A stretch of DNA of 64,000 nt from Struthidea cinerea (GCA_013397865.1 VZTI01005560.1:103898-167897); one strand, 5' to 3'; positions 11,348 to 24,354 are shown, counted from the first letter of the stretch. The notes: a model not told the origin generated them from the sequence alone. Made by a program: numbers and translations.

Positions 11348-14300
11348 CTGCAAGGACACGGAGAAACGCTTGTCACGGAGCAGAGGAGGTGGCACCCGAG
11401 GGTACAGTGGGGCAGGAACAGCACCGGTGCCTCAGTTTTCCTTTTCCCAGATGCTGTTCTGCCTATCAGACCTGAATTGAAGGTGCTGGACCCACGTGAC
11501 TGGGATCAGCCAGCACCATGAATTGAACAGAAACACCTGAAGCTCCAGCAGATTTTCCATGCTACCTTTGGTCCTTAACCTTTAGCGTTTTCCTTGATTT
11601 TTCCAATGTTCCTTGTCCCTAAAGACCAGCAGCAGAGCTGGCCACAACCTGCTGACATCTACCTGCTGAAAGCACTGGGCTGAACTGGGACAGCAAATCA
11701 CTGCACAGATCTGAAACAAACTGGAAGGGATGAGGGATGCAAAGGAAGGTGAGGAAAAAACCCAACAGGACTCCAGGGGAAATTAAGGTGAGCTTTTTTT
11801 TAAGTCTGCAGCTGGTCAACAGAGGGATTTTAGGTCAGAATTTGCACAGTGCCTTCATGGGAAGGGAGAACAAAGCCCTGGGCTGCTCTGTTCTGGGAGC
11901 AACTGGGTGCTCAAACCAAATTCTCGGTTTCTGGGTATCTCTCTACAAATGTTATTAATGAGTGCTTCCAGCCCTGGGCGTGCATTAATTACATTTATCC
12001 ACTTCTCAATATAAGCAACAGTAAATCTCTCAGAGTGGTTCTTGTCACATCCAGGCTGCAATATCTCTGCTTGGAATAGGGATTGTGTCCCATTACAGAC
12101 TCCTATTTCACAGCTAATGCAGATGCAAAAGGATGAATGATGCATTTCTTGCCATAGTTCAATATACAACCCTAAGAATTGTTAAGGAGAAAAATACAGG
12201 ATTTGGAAAAAATAAAACCAGCCCCTATCCTTACTTAATGTACTATCAATAAATGGCAGTTAGAATCTGCCCATAAAATGTAGAGGAACTGGGATAGATA
12301 AACCAAGATTAATATTAATTTTGTCAAACAAAAACATGACCACAAGTGTCTTAAAAAAAGGAACTTGGGAGAAATCCAACTACTTGAGGATGGACCAACC
12401 TGGTTATTCCTTCACTTACAGAACAGACAGAGGAAAGAATAACACATTTAAGGATACAGAATAATATATCTAAGGATGCAGGAGTGAGCCAAACCAAAGG
12501 TCTCCTCTGCTGAATCAGATCAGGATTGGGGGCAAATTACTGGATTTTTGCCTGCAAAGGAGCAGTAACCAGCAGGTGAACTGTGTATAAAGGCCGAGGC
12601 AGCGCGCTGGATGCACAGGGAATGTTCTGCCCAGGACTCGGGGCACGGGAAGGGTTCCCTCCTTACCTGCTGACATCGCCATGGTGGTGCCAGCGACCAT
12701 GCCCATGGCCACGCCGTTGGTGCGGGGCGCGGCCACCGGGGCCGGGTAGATGGCCGAGGGGATGCTGTTGGGCTGCACCACCGTGGTGTGGTGGATGACG
12801 TGAGGCTGGGCCGCGTACACGGGCTGGGTGTAATAAGCTCCCTGTTGGAGAAGGGGAAAAAAAAAAATCCCACCATCACTCCAGGTTCTTTTCCAACCTG
12901 ACGGTTCCTCGGTTCTGTAATTCAGGCCCTGCCGAAGGGCTGGTGCTTCCCATGGACAAGCTCCTGTGCCTGGAGACCTGAGCCTGTGGATATGTGGAAT
13001 GCATGAGGAGGGAACCAGCAGTCAAAGAGTCAATCCATCCAGGACAAACCATGCCGCCTTCATCCTGTGGTGGGATGAAACAGGGCCTGGACACAACTGG
13101 CTGCTGGTGTAGAAAAGGAACAAGAGATGGAAGAAAAGGACAAGCCACGGCTCTCGGATGATCCCAAGGTGCTTGGGACCAGGAATTGTGTCATCTTCTT
13201 CTTTCCAATGGCGCTCCAAAATCCAGGCTGCCAAGACTCACAGGGTTTTGAAATAAGGGTTTTTGAAATAAGGGTTTTGAAATAAGGGGAGAAGGTCGCA
13301 TGGGAATAAAGGGAGCCAACAGAAAAAGCTTCACATGCAAAGTAACGAAGGGCCTGTAATGAGGAGATGCACGGGGGAGAGAACTGCTGTCCCCAGGCAG
13401 CAACATTGTCAGGACCTGCAAACCAGGGATGGCAGGAAAGAAAACAAGGATTTCACTCAGCAAAAGGGAGATTTTATTGTGTGTTAGTGAAAGCCATCAG
13501 AGAGCCTCTGAAGGGGAGAAGGAGGTGCAGGGCAACGACTCCCATCACTTCTTTCTGTCAGGAGCTACGAAGGTTGACAGGACAAATGGCAGATGCTGTG
13601 GCTGCCAGCGGAGAAGAACCAGTGTGCAGGGGCAGGTTTGGACCCCAGTGGCTCACGCAGTTCCAGGAGAGGCACTGTCACAGGAAGGTGACACTATGCA
13701 ATGGAAGGTGACAGTGGATCAGCGAGATGCTCCAGTCTCAGCAAGGCACGGGGAAATCACTCCATGAGACTGCAGCTGCTGGAAAAGTTGGTTATTCAAC
13801 ATAAAAGAGGAGAAGAAAAGCCAGGGAAGTTGTAAGGCCACATTGCTCTGAGAAGCTCAGGATTTTCAGTGGGAAGGGATATCAAGGTGCTACCAGCACC
13901 TCCATCCCACCAAGACGGCTCAGCCCTGAGTGCAAGGACAGCCCTGCAGGAAGCTCTGGGGACAGGAGGTGGCACCTACCTGGGTGTACAGGTTCTGCTG
14001 TGGGTAGGCACTTCTGATGGGGTACATCGCGGTTTGGTACGGATTCGGAGACGGCGAGTAGGGAGGAGGGGCGTTGTTACTCTGGGTCGGTGGCACCTTG
14101 TAGGGAGTCCCCGCAGTGTACCCTGAGAGAGACAAGAGCAGTCCCAGTCAGGGGCTGGGGTGGCTGGTGAGGAATGGTGGCCAAGGCTGGCAGGAGGGCC
14201 GGGAGAAGCCATCGTGTGAGAAAATGGGCCCCAAAGACTGTGTGGGAGGGAGAGGAGAAGCCAGGGCTCAGCCCAGCCAGAACACTCAAATATATTTAAC

Positions 14301-17300
14301 TTATTTCCTCCACCAGTGTTCAGCAATTAGAGAAGGCCAAGATTTCAAGTCTAATATCTCACATCATCCTCCAAGCGCTGAAACAGCGCGAAGAACACAC
14401 GGAGCGTTTAGGAACTCCCAAACAGCATCTCACCACCTCCTGATTACTGCAGGTTGGAAAAATAGGTGTTAATTAACAAGGGGAATAGCTGTGACCCTTT
14501 TCCTCACTCACATTAGCAGGAGAGCAACCATCTTTAACTGAGGGGTGGGAAAAGTTTGAAATACTGATCAGTGCAGAAGCGGAGCCTCCTCCATCAGGAC
14601 TCCTGCAGGAACCCAATGTAGCCCATAGATCAACCAACCTCCTGTTTTTCCATCTAATGCACTTTTTTCTCTATTCTGAGCTCTTTTTTTCAAACAAAGA
14701 CCTCAGAGGCTGCCAGTTCTCAGCATCACACTTCATTTCTCAAGGGTGTCTAGAGGTGTGGACCTGCTCAAGCCTGTGTGGTTTCAGCACTCTGAATACC
14801 AAGACTTGTAGTGGTTTCCTGACTGACGAATCACGGGCAATTTTTCTCCTGTACTAAAAAGGTATTAAACAAAATAGCCCAGGCAGATGTAATCTGCTGT
14901 GTTTATAAACTGGGGAAAAAACGGAACAACCTGCAGGTAAAACAATGTGAAATCAAGGTTTAATGGCACAAGATGATGGAGGCTCCTCTCTGTCTGGCAG
15001 CTAATTTTAAAACCTAATTATGACTAACACCTTATTAGGATTAGGCTGGTGTGCCCTGTGCTGCTGCCTCTTTGTGGTTCAGCAGCAGCGAGTCTTTAAG
15101 CTCCAGCATCTATTAAAATTGCTGATTAAATCCCCCACGTCACTCGAGAAATCTCAGCCTTATTGATCCTGCAGCTCACAAGTGCCCTGGATTGCAGAGA
15201 AATGTTTTCCTATAAAAGGCTGGTTGGGGGGAAAAAGAGCTCAGTGGGGAATTTTGTGTTGCCATCTCCGCTTGTTTCCAGGGTTCACTACAAGCAGGAT
15301 TCCTCAGCTGGATAAGGAGCTGACTGGATGTCCACATCCAGATTCTGCCTCTCTGCCTTGCTCAGAGACCCCACCTGCAGTGCTGCTTCCAGCCCTGGGG
15401 CCAACAGCAGGAGGACGTGGAGCTGCTGGGGCCAATCCAGAGGAGGCCCCGGAGATGCTCTGAGGGCTGGACCATGCCTGGTGTACAGCCCTTATCCCAA
15501 GGAATGGTAGGGACATCCCTTTTCCAAGAGAAAATCTCCCAAAGGCTTGTTAATATTTATTTTTAATAACTCTTTTCATTAAAAAAAAAAAAAATTCTTC
15601 TTCTCACCTTGCTGTGTAATTGATTTAATTTAGCAGGAAAAGGGAGTATGGAGTAGCTGGAAGGTGAGGAACCCACCTCTGACCCCACGCCACTCATGCC
15701 CCAGATGCAGCAGGGAGCAGTCAGGCAGGGGCCAGAGGACACCCCACATACCAGGGAAAGCATCCCAAGGTTTATCAGGGAGCTTATCAGCCCTCCTGGA
15801 GGCACCACTTATCCTCTTCAGGGACGAGATGACAAGGCTCCACTGGAAAAGCCTGTTTGACTTCGATCCCTGAACGGCATCTCCTCCTCCTGCTCCTGCT
15901 CAGCCAGGCTGGGTTAAAAGGTGGGAGTTTCTACCGTGTTCCTTGAAAACCAAGCTTTATTTTGGAATTCTTTCAGGTTTAAGGGAATAGGGAATAATCT
16001 CCCTTTGGAGATAAACTTCTGTGAACCACCCCAGGTTGCTCCCGGGGATCAAACACTCAGCTGAGAGAGAGGTTTCACCTTCTCCACTGGAATTCCTCCT
16101 CTGCAGGAGCAGCAGGAGGGTCAGTGCTCTCCTTTTCATGATCCTTCATGGTTTTAATCCATCAAAGCCAGGTTGGATGGGTCTTGGAGCAACCTGGTCT
16201 AGTGCAAGGTGCCCATGGGGGTTGGAACAAGATGGTCTTTAAGTCCCTCCCAACCCAAACCTCCCAGTCTTTGATTCTGTGATCCCAAATAATCCTGTCC
16301 ACAAATCAACCCCCAGCAGGGGAGGCAAACGGGCACAAACCAACCCGGTAAAAGCCCAGAGGAAAAGGTTTATTTACTGAATGCTGCAGAAGAAGCCTGG
16401 TAGGTTCTGTTCTCGGTGCCGGTGTCCACCGGGAGGTGGAAGGTGCCCTCGGTGGCACAGGACGAGGAGGTCTGGGGCCAGGCCTGCTTCATCAGAAGTG
16501 TGGCTTGAGCGGAACAGAGAAGAGGTGTCACACAGAGAAATGACAGACAGCTTCTCACACTTATGTCACACTGGAATCACCTTGCTAATCTCTTCCCCCC
16601 CGAGTTCCTGCCCCTGGGGTGCTGAGCCCCACGGAAGGGACTTCACTCCTTGGGCAGGGCTTGGAAATCTTCCTGCAGCCCCAAGGCCGAGCAGAGATCT
16701 TTCACACCCTCCCCATCTGCTCAGACCGTGAATTAACCCTCTCTGAAGGTACAGCTGTAAATCTGCAGTGTCACAGGGCTGGAAGTTGGGAATGAGGAAC
16801 TGAGGAGGCTGAGGAGGAACTGGCAGTGGAGACGCAGCCCACTGCAGCACAACACATCCTAGTGGATGGAATTCCACTTCCCAGAGAGCGCAGGCAAGCA
16901 CTGCTGCAGGTCTGCTGGTCCACCAAACCCTCCTGAGACTCTCCTGGAGCGGGACAGGAATGGGGAGCATGGAGGACACCCAGCAGTGCTGCTTCACTGG
17001 CCACCAGCAGCTGTGGGAGATACTCCTGGGTGTGAGATCCACCTGGGTGCTGCTCCACTGCTGCAGATGTGGAAACCTGCTCCTCCCTCCTCCTCCTTCA
17101 ACAGAAAACCAGGAGGTTTGTGGGAAATGAGAGATTCGAGCCCAATTTATCCTCCACTCAGCCACTGATCATTTTCTGCTCCAAGTCTCTGCCCTCTCCC
17201 AAAGGTTTGGGAGTTATTAAAGATTTCCAGGCTGCCTTGCTTTGTTTTCCATGGTAGGCTGCACTCGGGAACATCACACTGGAGAGCAGCTCCCAGCGCT

Positions 17301-20300
17301 GTGACAGAAACTCCTTCACTTATGCTTTTATTCAGAATCAGATTCATTTTTGCCTCTGCGTTTCACAGAGGTTTTAATCTCCGAGACTGATGAGACAATT
17401 CATTCCAATGTTACTCGAATCCTTCCTCTGTGGTTTTCCCTCTCCACGTTAAACCTGCCACAAAATCAAGGCAATTTGGGTTGGAGATGGCTGGGAGATT
17501 GCCACAGCTCTGCATGTTCTTTATTAAATCATGGATCCTCGGAGAATCCATCACCTAAAACTACACAAAATATGGATCAAGGAGGTTTGCAGGAGCATTA
17601 ATACCTCCTGGTCCTTTGCAATAACTCACAGAGATCACAATCCAGCCATGACTATCTAATATCATTTAAGGGCCACCTCCAACCAGTGCCTTCTGGATTT
17701 GGGTTATCCTCTCGCCTAAAAATAAATAAAATAAAAAGCTTTTACTCATTATCAGTTTAATCCCTGGCAAACCAAGGAGTGGGAACTGAGCAAGCAATGT
17801 GAGCTGTGGGTCTCTGCAGCGCTGGGACTGCTCTGTATTCCCAACAGGACCTTTAATCAATGTAGGAACGTTCAGGATATATTCTAAGTGGAAAAGACAA
17901 AAATATGAACCCTTCCAACCCAGACCATTGTAGGATTTCTTGCTTCCCTCTGACAACCTCGTTTGTGATGGATGCAGCCTCCAGCCCTGAACAAAGTTTG
18001 CAACAAGCTTAATTCCCCAGGCAATCCCGTGCCTGAGTGCCTCAAAAAGATGGGAGCATTTATCCTTGGAAAGCCTTGTGAGGCACTACAGCATATTCAC
18101 CCCTCCAGACCCCAAGATACCCCTCAGGGGACCCACTGGTGTCCCCAGAGAGTCAGTGGGCACCTCTAGAGGATGGCTCAGAGCACTGCTGATGCTCCAG
18201 CTTCCTTCTGCAAAGCAGCGTTCCCTGCAGGCAGGATCCAGGAGCAGGAATGGGGGATCGGAGCCTCCGTCCTGTCCCACGACATTCCCACACAGATCCC
18301 TGATTTCTGAGGCTGATTCCAGTTCTGCTCTGTGCGGGCACTACTGCAAAGCCATTACTTCTGCCCTGCATTATTGATAAACACAGCTCCAGCCTCAGCC
18401 AGCCTCCACGAGCAAAGTGCGTGTCCTACTTTCAGGAAAATAAAAAGGGAGGCTTTAATGAAGGAAGTTAAAACAAAGCAATCATGAGGAAGGCAGGATG
18501 CCTGGGAGGGAACATGCACCAGGCTTAATGAAGACATACATAATTTTATTTTTTTTAAATTGTGTCTCTGCAGCAGAGTGATTTTAGATGCTCATTTTGG
18601 CATACTTAAAAGGGATTTTTTTTTTTTTTTTTAAGAACAGAGTCCTAAAAAGCCAGGTTTATTGCAAGCCTGAGTTTGCAATGCTGGTGTTCTGCATTGT
18701 GTCTCTCCCTTTAAAAACTGTGGAAAAATGCAGCAGGAAAATCACACAAGGCACAAACTTGAATTGGAATGGAAAGGCATTCACAGAATCACAGAACATC
18801 CTGAGTTGGGAGGGACCAACAAGGATCATCCAGTCCAACTCATGCCCTTGCTTGTAGGGATAATCTGTGGAATAATTTAATACCTTTTGAGCTCAAACAC
18901 CAGCAAATATCCACTAGAAACCTGGCACTGGGAGAGGGAGAAATCAAGACTGGCTCCAGTTACCGTTTCCCTTCCTCACTGATGCTGGACCAAGGGGACT
19001 CAGGACTTCTCCAAGCTCCTCTCCTTGATTCCTTACCCTTCCCTGATGCTGTTACAAAGTTTAGGTCACTACATGATTAAATTTCCCACAGGATTTTGGG
19101 AACCATGAGGTCAAAAGAGCATGAGCTTTGCTGATTTGCAGCTGGGCATCAGGGAGTGTTTGGAGAACACCAGGGACAAAAGCAGGTGGCATTTGAAAAC
19201 TGGACTTAGCTTCGCTCAGGGGTTGATCTCCTGCCAAGACTTTGCATGGAATCCCAAAAAAATCCATGAGGTTTGGGGCAAGAGACACCTAAGGAGCACC
19301 TTCAGGGTGGAGCAGAGAGGGTGATCAAGCTGGGACAGAACAGTTCTGTTCAAGAGACCTCGCTTGCAGTTACAGCCCACAAATCCAGAAGCCACAAGCA
19401 AAGGATGCCCTTCCCACCCTTTCCAACCTCAATTCCAAGCAGTGTTAAGGGGCACGTTTGCCTGGTTAATTTCCACATGCAGAATCAGATGAACCCTCGG
19501 TTTGTGATTGCTTTTTAGTGAGCTGGAGGGATTTCTGCCAGCAGGTACCACTCCCTTCCCAGCCTGGGAGGTTTGGAACAGGGCCCTGTCCATGGATGAG
19601 ATGCTCAGGAGCAGTAATTCTGCTGGGAACATGCAGCATCTCTTTCTTTTTTAGACTCCCTGTCTAAAATCCCTTTAAAACACACTTGGACTTAGTCTGC
19701 TGTTTCACAAGTCCAAGATTTTAGCCCCCAGGCTGATTCCCAGTGCATCTGAAGGACACCAGGAGCACGTTCCTCTCCAGGTTGTTTCCAGCCTCCTGTG
19801 TGACAGCAGCTCCTTCAGTCTGAGGAGACACTCTCTGTACTGATGCAGGTTTTAACTCAGCCACTGAACCACAGAATTAGTTCAGCCCAATTCCATTTAA
19901 CACAGTTGAGGATGCTGCCACTCTGTCACATGTCCCCACTGCTGGGAGATTTTATGGCACTTCTTTTCTATCAGTTATCTCTCAAAAACTCTTATTTTTT
20001 TTTCTCCTGGAAGTCTGTTTGCCATTGAGAAGGGACCACGGGGTGTGGTGCTGGGAGGTCCTGATCAGCAGAGCCCGCTCCTGCTTCCCACAGTGGTTAA
20101 AATGGTTTAATATCCTGCTGTGATATTAAATTGTATTGATTTCAAGAGCTGCAAAAACTGTTTATAACAGAACCACAGACTGGTTTGGGTTGGAAGGGAC
20201 CTTAATGACAACCCAGTTCCAACCCTGTGCCTTGGGCTGGGACACCTTTACCTGGACCAGGTCTCTCCAACTTGGCCTCAAGATTTATGGGAAACTCTAT

Positions 20301-20755
20301 GAAAGGTTCAGCATTTTAATCCCAGTTTTAATTTCTGAGTCTTAATCTTCGTTGTTTCCTCGCTAGTTGAGTGCTTGCCTGTGTTACCCACTGCAAGGCT
20401 TTTGTTCTCCTTGCAGAACGACCTGTCAGCTCTCTGGACATCAGGAGATTTCCAAGATGGAAATTATTAAAAGCATTTTTTAAGGATGAGAAACAGAGGA
20501 ATGAAATTCAAATGTCAAATGGCCGTGGCAGCTCTCTGGCTGGAGCATTAAGCTGTGCAACAAAAAGATCTGGCGGGGGGGGACGACAAAAATGATCAGA
20601 GGATTTTTTTTTTTTTTAGGGAAAGCAAGTCAGGAAAAATTAGGATTGCACTCGAGAAGGGAGCATTGGGAATGAACAAAAGGCTGACTGGCACAAAGCA
20701 GACTGACCACATCATGCAAGTCTAAAGAAACAGACAATAATTGGCACAGCTTTAA

Positions 20756-20789
<34 letters not shown>

Positions 20790-22368
20790 GCAATAATAAG
20801 AATAACAGCAATAATAAGAATAAAAAAAAGAAGCAACTCGAGCCTCAATGAATCTGCAGAGCTGCTTTCTGCAAAGGACTGCAGTGATAAAATAGAGCAG
20901 AAATCAAAGCATTTTTCATGAGAGGACCCCACAGCCACGGGGACAAAGGTAGGAAACAACCAACATCTTGGAAAAACTGCTGACTCACAAGGTTTGGGGG
21001 GATTATTCCACATGGAACAATCGTGAGGAAGCTTCTGAAGGCTGTTTTCAGTGAGGGGAGACCAGGGCAGATGGGCAGCTTGGCTCCCACTGAGTGTCCC
21101 TTCTGCTGGGTGGAGGGGGCAGGCTGCAACGATGGGGCTCCAGAAGGGATGTCCAAGGGTTTGCTGCTGCCTGCCTGGCAGAACCCCAGTTTTCAGGGTT
21201 ATCCCTGTGTTTCCTTGTCCTCTCCTGCTTTTCTCAACTGTTCAGGCGGGAAGGGACCTTAAAGCCCACCTCATTCCACTCCCTGCTGTGGCCAGGGACA
21301 CCTTCCACTATCCCAGGTTGCTCCAAGCCCCATCCAACCCTTCTTTCTGAGGGTTGTTCCAATTTGTTTGCTAATGGAACCTCCACCTTCCCAAGGATGG
21401 TGTCTAAGATGTACAAGAAGCAATACAGACTCCCCCCCAAAATCCCCGTCCTGCAGTGATTCGGGGTTTCCTCTCACTTGGGTGTTCCCTTGGCCATCTG
21501 CCCACTCAGTGGAGGAGCTGCTGCCTGCACGACTGAGGACAAGTGACATTTTATAATATCCAGGCCAAAATGCTGGAATGCTGCAGTATTTACATTCCTG
21601 GCTGAGCAGGGAGGACATTGCCAGCCTCTGGCAGGACAAGCTACTAATAAATTTATGGGCTTTTTCTTGTTCCGTGGAGTTGTTTTCATTTAATTCCTCC
21701 AGTGTTTTATCCTTCAGGGGAATTTGAGGGTGGCCAGCACACATCCAGGGGAACAAAACTGGTTTCATGTTCCATGTTAAGGCTTTAATGGGAAGAAATG
21801 CAGCTAAAGACCTTATCAAAAGCACACAAACCCAAACAAAACACAACAGATCCCTTCCAGAATCATCCACAATAAACAGTTTTACGGAATATGTGTAAAC
21901 TGTGATGTGGAGAAGACAAAACCAAAAGATTTTGGCAACAAACCCCTCATTCCTGTTTCATCAGCCTTGGAAAGTGCCTGAGCTTGGGGATCCACTGATT
22001 TTATGACAACTGGAAGACTGAAAACTTGGCAACTGAGGGGAGAGAGGGTTTAGCAAGACTGGCACAAAGTCCAGCTTTGTGTTCCTTATGCAAGCAGCTC
22101 TTCCTGCTGCACACTCGAAGAGTTTCATTATCAAGTTTTAAAATCCTGTGGCTCTTCTGAGGCAAAACTACTCAGAATAAACATCCCAAGCAACCAAAAG
22201 TCGAATCAAAGGGTGAGATTTTTTTTTCCATCTCCAGCGTGTGCTTGGAAATGGATGAGCAAGGAATGTTTTTTTCAGGATTTTTACCTGGGGCGTAGCC
22301 GGGGCTGCTGGTTGGATACATGTTGGGATTGTAGGCTGGGGCAGCAGTGGGATAGCCTGTTGGGTAAC
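11235..22368 (-). CDS. FAM168A: FAM168A (TCRP1), five downstream coding exons; first coding exon not found in window
   Basis: Exons in transcript order are 22288-22368, 16378-16503, 13980-14122, 12667-12841 and 11235-11347. All have canonical borders and consistent phases. They total 638 bases ending in TAA. Adding the family's usual 70-base first coding exon (start MNPVYSPVQPG in mammals) gives 708 bases, exactly the 235-residue isoform. The protein is small and rich in Pro, Tyr and Ala. Its C-terminal half has QPHVIHHTTVVQPNSIPSAI and ends TYSYVPPHW, nearly identical to human. It has no enzymatic motif. In mammals it is linked to cisplatin resistance and to stabilising DNA polymerase beta, and its paralogue FAM168B is a neuronal membrane protein. 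The optional nine-residue segment EFQFLHSAY of the longer human isoform is absent from the joined exons, and I did not find its micro-exon between 16504 and 22287. Confidence 0.95.
11348..12666 (-). other. FAM168A: FAM168A intron
   Basis: This intron is about 1.3 kb. I see no CR1, RNA gene or second gene in it. The 11950-12480 part is AT-rich. Confidence 0.85.
12667..12841 (-). CDS. FAM168A: FAM168A coding exon: GAYYTQPVYAAQ to AMSAG
   Basis: The exon is 175 bases, entered in phase 0 and left in phase 1. The 58 codons appear identical in protein sequence to mammals, including MGMVAGTTMAMSA. Its third positions are GC-rich, in contrast to the AT-rich introns around it. Confidence 0.96.
12842..13979 (-). 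other. FAM168A: FAM168A intron with a short tandem repeat
   Basis: This intron is about 1.1 kb. A unit of about 17 bases (GGGTTTTGAAATAA) is repeated three times at 13242-13288. I see nothing else distinctive in it. Confidence 0.85.
13242..13288. repeat. Short tandem repeat, about 17 bp x 3
   Basis: Three copies of GGGTTTTGAAATAA, with one T inserted in the second. Confidence 0.85.
13980..14122 (-). CDS. FAM168A: FAM168A coding exon: YTAGTPYKVPPTQ to QQNLYTQ
   Basis: The exon is 143 bases, bordered by CAG|GTAGGT and an acceptor reading CTCTCTCAG. It encodes the Pro/Tyr-rich stretch APPPYSPSPNPYQTAMYPIR, the most characteristic low-complexity part of the family. Confidence 0.96.
15395..15475 (+). 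mobile_element. CR1 fragment, sense
   Basis: GTGGAGCTGCTGGGGCCAAT and CCAGAGGAGGCCCCGGAGATG match the segment at 45560-45620 with scattered differences. It is a short internal piece. Confidence 0.75.
16158..16287 (+). mobile_element. CR1 3' end, sense
   Basis: GCCAGGTTGGATGGGTCTTG, GGTCTTTAAGTCCCTCCCAAC and the terminal TTGATTCTGTGATCC are the usual CR1 3' terminus. Confidence 0.85.
16378..16503 (-). CDS. FAM168A: FAM168A coding exon: ATLLMKQAWPQ to YQASSAAF
   Basis: The exon is 126 bases and both ends are in phase 1. It encodes TLLMKQAWPQTSSSCATEG and FHLPVDTGTENRTYQASSAA, almost identical to mammals. It joins directly to the GYAP-ending exon upstream, matching the shorter isoform. Confidence 0.96.
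18780..18850 (-). mobile_element. CR1 3' terminus fragment, antisense
   Basis: CACAGAATCACAGAACATCC followed by GGGAGGGACCAACAAGGATC and ATCCAGTCCAACTC, the reverse complement of a CR1 end. Confidence 0.85.
20166..20285 (-). mobile_element. CR1 3' end, antisense
   Basis: ACCACAGACTGGTTTGGGTT and GGAAGGGACCTTAATGACAA mark the terminus. The match decays after about 20285. Confidence 0.88.
20754..20830. repeat. (AAT)n microsatellite with A-rich extension
   Basis: About ten AAT units, then degenerate AATAAG/AACAGC units and an A run. It is the source of the poly-Ile frame on the - strand. Confidence 0.93.
21236..21345 (-). mobile_element. CR1 3' end, antisense
   Basis: GGGAAGGGACCTTAAAGCCC, GACACCTTCCACTATCCCAG and TTGCTCCAAGCCCCATCCAA. 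Confidence 0.88.
22288..22368 (-). CDS. FAM168A: FAM168A coding exon: YPTGYPTAAPAYNP to SSPGYAP
   Basis: The exon is 81 bases, entered and left in phase 1. The acceptor reads CGTTTCAG and the donor G|GTAAAA. It encodes YPTGYPTAAPAYNPNMYPTS, the Tyr/Pro-rich N-terminal part. The preceding exon, with the start codon, is not seen up to 64000. Confidence 0.94.
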
Positions 22369-23129
22369 CTGAAACGAGAGAAAAACAGCAGCTGGGATTT
22401 TATCAATCAAGCAAGGATGGCACCCCTGGAAAGAGATAAACAACCTGTGTGAGCACAGGAGCCACCGAGGGAAAACACAGGCGGATTCTCCGGGAGTAGG
22501 AAGGACCATGAATGTGCCCCACAGACTCACACGTGACATCATCAATAGTTCACCTTTATTCCTGTGGGAAACAAGGATCAGAATGCAGAATGCAGGAATT
22601 CTTGGAGAGAACTGCTGGGAAAATCCATACTCTGAACATGGAATGCAGGTACAAAACCCCACCGGCACAGCGGTATTGGAAAGGTTCCCCGGGGCTGCAT
22701 GGCAGCACTCTGGAGAGCTCAGCACTTCCATTAAGCAGAGTTTCTTGCTGAAGGGAAGGCAGAGATCCTGCAGGAAAACGTGCCAGCCCTGTATTCACCC
22801 ATGGCTGCACAAGTGCCACTCCCAGGAGGGACCCAATTACCTGCCAGGCCACCTGGAAGGAACGCGCTCGGACCCTTCGGAGCCACGCAGGGTTTAATGG
22901 GCACTTTGGAGAAGGCTGCAGAGCATCTTCAGTTTGCATCAGCCTCACCCGGAGAGGTCGGAGGGAGTTCAGGGGAATCGTGTGATGGAAGTGGGGTCTG
23001 GAAGTCGTGGCACACCCCAGAGCCTGTGTGCACCCACACAGTGCAGATGTCCAGCACCAACTCCTGCTTCATTCCTGTCCTCTGTGGAGGCCACAGACAC
23101 AACCTCTGCACCTCGGTCTGCTCCTTTTC

Positions 23130-23372
23130 CACAGAATCACACCGTGTCCTGAGCTGGAAGGGCCCCACACCCCAACACCCCCACCCTGGGCATCCCTGGC
23201 AGCGCTGTCCAAACGCTCCTGGAGCTCGGGCAGCCTCGGGGCCATGCCCATTCCCTGGGGAGCCTGGGCAGTGCCCAGCACCCTCTGGGGGAAGAACCTT
23301 TCCCTAAAATCCAACCTAAACCTCCCCTGGCACAGCTCCAGCCGTTCCCTCGGGTCCTATCTCTGGTCACCA
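23130..23372 (-). mobile_element. Diverged CR1 3' end, antisense
   Basis: CACAGAATCACACCGTGTCC start, then GAGCTGGAAGGGCCCCAC and later AAATCCAACCTAAACCTCCC with CCGTTCCCTCGGGTCCTAT. The layout follows the copies at 41308 and 55271. Confidence 0.82.
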
Positions 23373-24354
23373 TTTTGCTTTCTGTTCCCTTCAATTTCTT
23401 GGAAGTTTTCCCTGCTGAAAAGAGTAACACCCGAATAACCCCATCCTTTTCAGGTGCTGCTGAGCAAATCCCCCCGGCAGAGTGAAGGGGACACGTTAAT
23501 CCTGCTTTGCTGGTGGAGAATTTGGCTTTGCTGTGCGTCACCACCCGGTTTATCTGTGTGTCCCCTTGGCCCTCATCCCAGAGCAGAGCCAATGGAATGA
23601 CCCTTGGAGAGTGTTTCCATGCCAAGCCCCACGGATACTGGCTGCTGGCTGCCAGCAAAGGCTGGAAGGAGGCAATTAGCAGTGGATTTACAGCCACCTT
23701 TTAAAATAGTTTATTTTATGAAATAAAAGCAAGTGTGGGTTGGTACTCCCCCCGCCGAGCACTAAAAGAGTCACAGCACAGTCCCCCCTGCCATGGCCCC
23801 AAATCCCACTGCTCTCAAACCCTGGCACCACTGACTTCTGTGGCAAAATGTTGAGGTTCATTTGAATAAATCTAATTCAACAATCGTGACCACTGTACTG
23901 GAATAAATGGCTGGATGTTCTACCCTCTCATTTTCATCAGTGATATATTTGGCTTCTAAATCAGGTTAATTAAAAATTGCTGTAGTTAATGTTGGATAAG
24001 CAGCAGTTTAACAGATTTTAATTTTTTTTTTAGGCTACGTGGAACTCTGTTGTCATCGTACCCAGGAACATCTAAAGCCTTTCAGCAATCAAGAAGCTCC
24101 TTAGGAAGTTATTTGCAGATCCAGTGATTGCAAGCAGAGCATTAATGATGAGGATCTTAAATCAGAAATATCCCTTCTCTCCACTTCATTAGAAGATAAC
24201 CCTGTCTTTTCCAGGACATTCACTGCTCCACACTCTTCCCGTTTCCTCCTGACAATCTGGCCAGGGCTGCTAAACCAACTCCAGCTCACTTCTTGAAGCG
24301 TATTTTCCCTAAAATTCTCCCACCTGCCTTTCTCCACGGGGTTTTACCTTCTTG

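Larger units (their letters stand above)
14123..16377 (-). other. FAM168A: FAM168A intron
   Basis: This intron is about 2.3 kb. It holds a CR1 piece (15395-15475) and a CR1 3' end (16158-16287). The unique part from about 14870 to 15180 is AT-rich with alternating short motifs and looks like possible conserved non-coding sequence, but this needs an alignment. Confidence 0.8.
16504..22287 (-). other. FAM168A: FAM168A intron, about 5.8 kb
   Basis: It contains three - strand CR1 3' ends (18780-18850, 20166-20285, 21236-21345) and the AAT/A-rich repeat at 20754-20830. The remainder is unique sequence with no exon-like segment that I recognise. Confidence 0.8.
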
